Of a DNA stretch of 16,416 nucleotides, positions 13,201 through 16,416 are shown piece by piece. The stretch is taken from positions 1 through 16,416 of the forward strand of contig JAJZQR010000106.1 in the NCBI GenBank assembly GCA_021806765.1, read 5' to 3'. The notes under the pieces were generated by a model. The model was not told the DNA's origin. It was given only the letters and a program-made list of their open reading frames with translations, and ran no database searches. The DNA is from Chloroflexota bacterium. Lineage in GTDB: Bacteria; Chloroflexota; UBA6077. The translations under genes and the position numbers were made by a program. Each line of letters opens with the position of its first letter. The stretch's first letter is position 1.

Positions 13201-14438
13201 CGCTTGGCGGCCAGGGCTGCTTCGTAGGCTGCCAGGGTCTTATCCGCCTGGTGGGTTACGGTGAAGTTTTCGATCACCCGTCGGTAGCCGGCCTCTCCCA
13301 TGGCCGCCGCCCTGGCGTCGTCGGTGAGCAGTTCCAGCAGCCGTGCCGAGAACAGATCCTCGTCTCGAGGGTCCAGGACGTAGCCGGTCACCCCGTCCGT
13401 CACCACCTCCGGTGGCCCCCCAAAGCGGGTGGTGATCACCGGCTTCTTCATGGCCATGGCCTCGATGTTGATCAGGTTGAAGGGCTCCCGGTAAAGGGAG
13501 GGCGTGACGCAAACGGTGGCCAGGGCGTAAGCCGCTTTCAGGTCCTCGCCGGAGAGCCAGGGCAGGAAGATCGTTCGCTCGTCGACGCTCAGCCGGTGGC
13601 CCATCTGCAGGATGTAGGAGATGTAGTCCTCACTGCTCCCCAGCACCAGGAAGACGAAGTTGAGATCCCGGGGGAGCTTGCCCATGGCGGCCACAGCCTC
13701 GTCGATCCCCTTGGCGTGGCTCACCCGACCCCCGAAGAGGATCACCTTTTTGCCCTCCAGGGCGTGATGGCGGGCGAAGCTGCGGACGTGCTCCGGACTG
13801 ACCTCCATGGAGGCGGGGTCGATCCCGTTGTGGACCACCTGCGCGACCTTGGGGTCGAGGCCGTTGGACACCAGGTCGTCCCGCAGGGCGCTGCTGACGG
13901 CGAGGACCTTCGCTTCTGAGCCCCGAACGGCTCGCTGGATCAACTGGTTTCGGAAGGGGAAGTAGCGAAGCCGCTGGCAGCGCATGCATTGGGACGCAGG
14001 GATGGCGGTAGCCCGGGAGGGGTCCGCGCAGTCGAACTTGCCGCTGCAGAACAGCTGATGGTCGTGGGTGGTAAGGACCACTGGCACCGAGGCTTTCCTG
14101 GCCTCCAGCAATGCCTGGAAGGACAGGTGGGTGTGGATGTTGTGGGCGTGAATCAGGTCCGGCTGGTATTCGGCGATCTTCTGGGCCACCTGGCGGACGG
14201 CCAGCGGGTTGTAGACCGCCATGTAGTTGCGCAACCTCGCCGGATACTTGGAGACGATCCGCCGTACTTGGACCCCGCGAACGGTGCTGGATACCGCTTC
14301 CGAGCGGTTCTCTACAGTGGTCAGGACGCAGACCGAATGCCCCTTACGAGCGATCTCCGCGGAGAGTCGCTCGGCGGCAATATCTGCCCCCCCTTTGGTG
14401 TTGGGTGGATAGTAATCGGAAAGGACAAGTACTTTCAT
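13197..14438 (-). CDS. GT4 family glycosyltransferase with a four-cysteine insert
   Basis: A 413-residue GT-B enzyme and the first gene of block A. It opens with MKVLVLSDYYPPNTKGGAD (1-19), followed by DLIHAHNIHTHLS (94-106), VVLTTHDHQLFC (120-131), VVHNGIDP (201-208), FGGRVSHAKGIDEAV (235-249) and SLYREPFNLINIEAMAMKKP (314-333, EX7E Glu318/Glu326). Between the two Rossmann domains' motifs lies a cysteine set, Cys131, Cys137, Cys151 and Cys154 (CX5C...CX2C), which could bind a metal or form disulfides; it recurs in a subset of GT4 enzymes and its role is not settled. Its ATG at 14438 lies about 48 nt after a predicted start site, with only a weak ribosome site. Confidence 0.93.
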   Translation of the reverse strand: MKVLVLSDYYPPNTKGGADIAAERLSAEIARKGHSVCVLTTVENRSEAVSSTVRGVQVRRIVSKYPARLRNYMAVYNPLAVRQVAQKIAEYQPDLIHAHNIHTHLSFQALLEARKASVPVVLTTHDHQLFCSGKFDCADPSRATAIPASQCMRCQRLRYFPFRNQLIQRAVRGSEAKVLAVSSALRDDLVSNGLDPKVAQVVHNGIDPASMEVSPEHVRSFARHHALEGKKVILFGGRVSHAKGIDEAVAAMGKLPRDLNFVFLVLGSSEDYISYILQMGHRLSVDERTIFLPWLSGEDLKAAYALATVCVTPSLYREPFNLINIEAMAMKKPVITTRFGGPPEVVTDGVTGYVLDPRDEDLFSARLLELLTDDARAAAMGEAGYRRVIENFTVTHQADKTLAAYEAALAAKR

Positions 14439-14470
14439 GATTGCGCTCGTTGCACTCCCAACCCGCTACG

Positions 14471-14522
14471 TTGCGGCGAGTCCAGATTTGGTATTATACC
14501 GCAGCGCCCCGAGGACCAAAAA
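14471..14522. promoter_or_regulatory. Divergent promoter region with overlapping -10 boxes
   Basis: An AT-rich island in GC-rich surroundings. On the minus strand TATAAT (14498 down to 14493) is a perfect -10 box for block A; the -35 is poor (TTGGTC at 15-bp or TTTTGG at 17-bp spacing). On the plus strand TATTAT (14492-14497) is five of six and is preceded by TGG, an extended -10, for the flippase gene; a weak TTGCGG lies at 14471-14476. The two -10 boxes overlap, so polymerase binding for the two directions should be mutually exclusive. The 116-bp gap between the two start codons holds nothing else I recognise. Confidence 0.6.
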
Positions 14523-14554
14523 CCTGGTGCCGAGCACTCTCCAGGGGACAAAGG

Positions 14555-15967
14555 ATGCCTCGACCCGTAATGCCCTCGACTCCTCATGGTAGCACCTTGA
14601 CTGCCCGCCTAGCGGCGCTGCCGGGACGGTTGCTTCGCCGCCGCTTTGCCAGGGAGGTTCTCACCCTCCAGGTGGGCAGCTTTGCCACCATGGGGATCCA
14701 GCTCGTGGCCTCGGTGGTCATTGCCAACGAGCTGGGTGCGGCGAACTACGGCAGCTATCTCGCGGCCCGGAACCTCCTGGACCTGGTGACCACCTTCGCG
14801 AATCTGGCGGTGGGCCAGGCGCTGATCACCAAGCTTGCAGCCTCCTACTCGCGAAGGGACGAGGGGGAATCGCTGAGTCTCCTGGCCTACTTCCTCAAGG
14901 TCGGGCTGATCGTGGGGCTTGCCGAGACTGCCATAGGATTGCTGGCAGGGAACTACGTGGGCGCGCTCTTCATGGAAGACCCGGAGGTGGGGAACCTGGC
15001 GCGAGTCTTGTTCGTGATCCCTCCCCTGACGGTTATCCTGAACATGGTGGTGCTGGCCCTCCAGAGCTCTCGCCAGATAGCCCGCCTCGCTCTCCTGGAG
15101 AATGGGGCCCTGATGCTGACCAGCATCCTGAATGCCGGAGTGGTCGCCATGGGTGGAGGGGTGAACGGCCTTCTCTACAGCGCGGCCTTCGCGCCGCTCC
15201 TCACCTCCATCGGTGCGCTGTGGGTGTATCGGTCGACCCTGTCGAAGATGCCAGGCTTTCCTACCCTCGGGCAGTTGGTTCGAGCAGCGCCGTCCGTTCC
15301 CTTCCGGCGCTACTTCGCCTTCAGCGCCCTGGTGAGCGTAGACAAGAACTTCGCCAACCTGATAGCCCTGGTGCCGACCACGCTCCTGGCTCGCTACTCC
15401 AGCAAGGCGGAACTGGCCTACTTCAGGGTGGGCTTCAACCTGATGAACTTCCTGTCGGTGCCGCTGGCCCCCATTGCCCGGAACCTCTACGCGACGTTGG
15501 CCGAGACCCTCGCCAAGCGGGGTGCCAGGCAGATGGGGATGACCCTCCTGAAGGTCACGCTGCTAGCCGGGACCATCTCCGTGGCCAGTACGGCTTTCAT
15601 GATCCTGGCGTCGCCCTATATACTCATGATCTATCGCCACGAGTACGGGGCGGCACAGCCGGTGATGTACGCTTTGGGGCTCCGCTTCGCCCTGCTGGGG
15701 TTTGGAGTGGGGCTCGGTCCCATATACCAGGTCCTGAACGCCATGAAGCTGGCCATCGTCACGAAGGCGGTCCCGGCCGTGATCATGGTTGGCGGCGGAT
15801 ACCTTATGATCAGCCAGTACGGCGCGGCGGGGGCCGCCCTCACCCTGGTGGCGGCCTACGTGGTGGGTGACATAACCAATGCCGTTCTCGTGCCCTGGAT
15901 GGTGCGGAGGGCGGCGATGGGCGGGCCGGCGGCCGCGAAGCCCGCCAACTCCGGGGGCAAGCAGTGA
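14555..15967 (+). CDS. Wzx-like polysaccharide flippase (MATE/MOP superfamily)
   Basis: Integral membrane transporter of the oligosaccharide flippase type that would move undecaprenyl-linked repeat units to the outer face of the membrane. I prefer ATG 14555 (470 residues) with GGGG at 14544-14547 seven nt upstream; ATG 14570 is an alternative, and the extension to 14441 crosses the promoter. A basic N-terminus (RRRF near 28-31) is followed by about twelve to fourteen hydrophobic segments. The first opens with TLQVGSFATMGIQLVASVVI (37-56), then an ELGAANYGSYLAARNL loop (59-74) typical of the Wzx/PF01943-PF13440 group. A Pro/Ala/Gly-rich tail ends the protein. It is divergent from block A and its TGA overlaps the next gene's GTG. 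Confidence 0.9.
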   Translation: MPRPVMPSTPHGSTLTARLAALPGRLLRRRFAREVLTLQVGSFATMGIQLVASVVIANELGAANYGSYLAARNLLDLVTTFANLAVGQALITKLAASYSRRDEGESLSLLAYFLKVGLIVGLAETAIGLLAGNYVGALFMEDPEVGNLARVLFVIPPLTVILNMVVLALQSSRQIARLALLENGALMLTSILNAGVVAMGGGVNGLLYSAAFAPLLTSIGALWVYRSTLSKMPGFPTLGQLVRAAPSVPFRRYFAFSALVSVDKNFANLIALVPTTLLARYSSKAELAYFRVGFNLMNFLSVPLAPIARNLYATLAETLAKRGARQMGMTLLKVTLLAGTISVASTAFMILASPYILMIYRHEYGAAQPVMYALGLRFALLGFGVGLGPIYQVLNAMKLAIVTKAVPAVIMVGGGYLMISQYGAAGAALTLVAAYVVGDITNAVLVPWMVRRAAMGGPAAAKPANSGGKQ

Positions 15968-16416
15968 AGGTAGTCCACGTCAGCCCACTCTATTTCAGTG
16001 ACGGATCGGTGATCGGGGGAGGGGAGAGATACGCCCTGGAGCTGGCGAGGGCCATGTCCACCCACGTTCCGACGAAGCTGGTCACCTTCGGCAAGAAGCG
16101 GCAGAGCATAACCGACGGCACGCTGAGGATCGAGATCTATCCGGTCTGGTTCTACTTCGGTGGGAAGAACGTCAACCCCATTTCCCTCGCCTTCCTGCCA
16201 GAGCTGCTGGACGCCGACGTCGTTCACCTGCACCAGTACCGGATAGCCCTCTCCGACATCTGTGTCCTCGCCGCGCGGGCCCTAAGGAGGCCGATCTTCG
16301 CCAGCGACCATGGAGGGGGAGGCCGGAACTACGCCCACCGGTTGGGGACCGACGAGCACGTCACCGGTTTCCTGCTGGTCTCCAACTACCTGGCCAAGCA
16401 GTACTCCCGCCACGCC
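15964..16416 (+). CDS. GT4 glycosyltransferase, N-terminal part (runs off window)
   Basis: An open frame begins at GTG 15964, overlapping the flippase stop by GTGA, with GGGGG six nt before it, and stays open for 151 codons to the last base. The product opens MKVVHVSPLYF, then has a glycine-rich acceptor-side loop with ERYALELARAM (residues about 22-32), DADVVHLHQYRI (about 83-94) and a SDHGGGGRNY segment (about 116-125), followed by FLLVSNYLAKQY. This is the N-terminal Rossmann domain of a GT-B, GT4-type glycosyltransferase. The donor-binding domain lies outside the window, so completeness cannot be judged. Coupling to the flippase places it in the same polysaccharide pathway. Confidence 0.82.
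   Translation, partial: MKVVHVSPLYFSDGSVIGGGERYALELARAMSTHVPTKLVTFGKKRQSITDGTLRIEIYPVWFYFGGKNVNPISLAFLPELLDADVVHLHQYRIALSDICVLAARALRRPIFASDHGGGGRNYAHRLGTDEHVTGFLLVSNYLAKQYSRHA

Overview
GC-rich bacterial chromosome fragment dominated by a surface-polysaccharide (exopolysaccharide or O-antigen type) biosynthesis locus. The organism is most likely an environmental member of the Chloroflexota (Anaerolineae-like). That rests on the high GC, the style of the glycosyl hydrolase and glycosyltransferases, the C/T-rich hairpins between genes and the many seven-base repeat arrays. It is an inference, not proven from the window.

Layout. Positions 1-141 hold no gene I can support. A well-formed sigma70-type promoter (142-170) precedes a plus-strand tryptophanase (243-1634), which is convergent with everything up to 14438. 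A short palindrome separates it from a minus-strand run. Read in transcription order, that run has two glycosyltransferase blocks with a metabolic insert between them. Block A (14438 down to 8416) holds two GT4 glycosyltransferases, an NAD-dependent sugar-nucleotide epimerase, a third GT4 enzyme and the polyprenyl-phosphate sugar-1-phosphate transferase that starts the lipid-linked chain. The insert (7974 down to 6312) holds two metallo-beta-lactamase-fold hydrolases, one RNase Z/YhfI-like and one YtnP lactonase-like. Block B (6210 down to 1671) holds two more GT4 enzymes joined by ATGA, a YlxP/DUF503 protein and a membrane-anchored clan GH-A glycosidase. On the plus strand a Wzx-like flippase (14555-15967) starts from a shared divergent promoter region and is coupled by GTGA to a sixth GT4 enzyme that runs off the window.

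How it fits together. The phosphotransferase (8416-9828) would load the first sugar phosphate on undecaprenyl phosphate. The five or six GT4 enzymes would extend the repeat unit with sugars partly supplied by the epimerase. The flippase would move it across the membrane. The anchored glycosidase resembles EPS-trimming enzymes such as PslG in role and placement. No Wzy polymerase, Wzz/Wzc chain-length protein or export porin is seen, so the locus probably continues beyond 16416.

The most unusual non-coding signal is repeat load. Five heptanucleotide arrays lie in or beside the non-coupled gaps, and two of them supply the 3' ends of genes. There is also a large multi-hairpin palindrome (8126-8200) and a 77-bp inverted-repeat element (8306-8382) inside the 441-bp gap at 7975-8415, and a three-hairpin cluster at 3479-3556. 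I found no convincing new defence, toxin or mobile-gene system; the repeats and the MBL insert they flank are the best leads.
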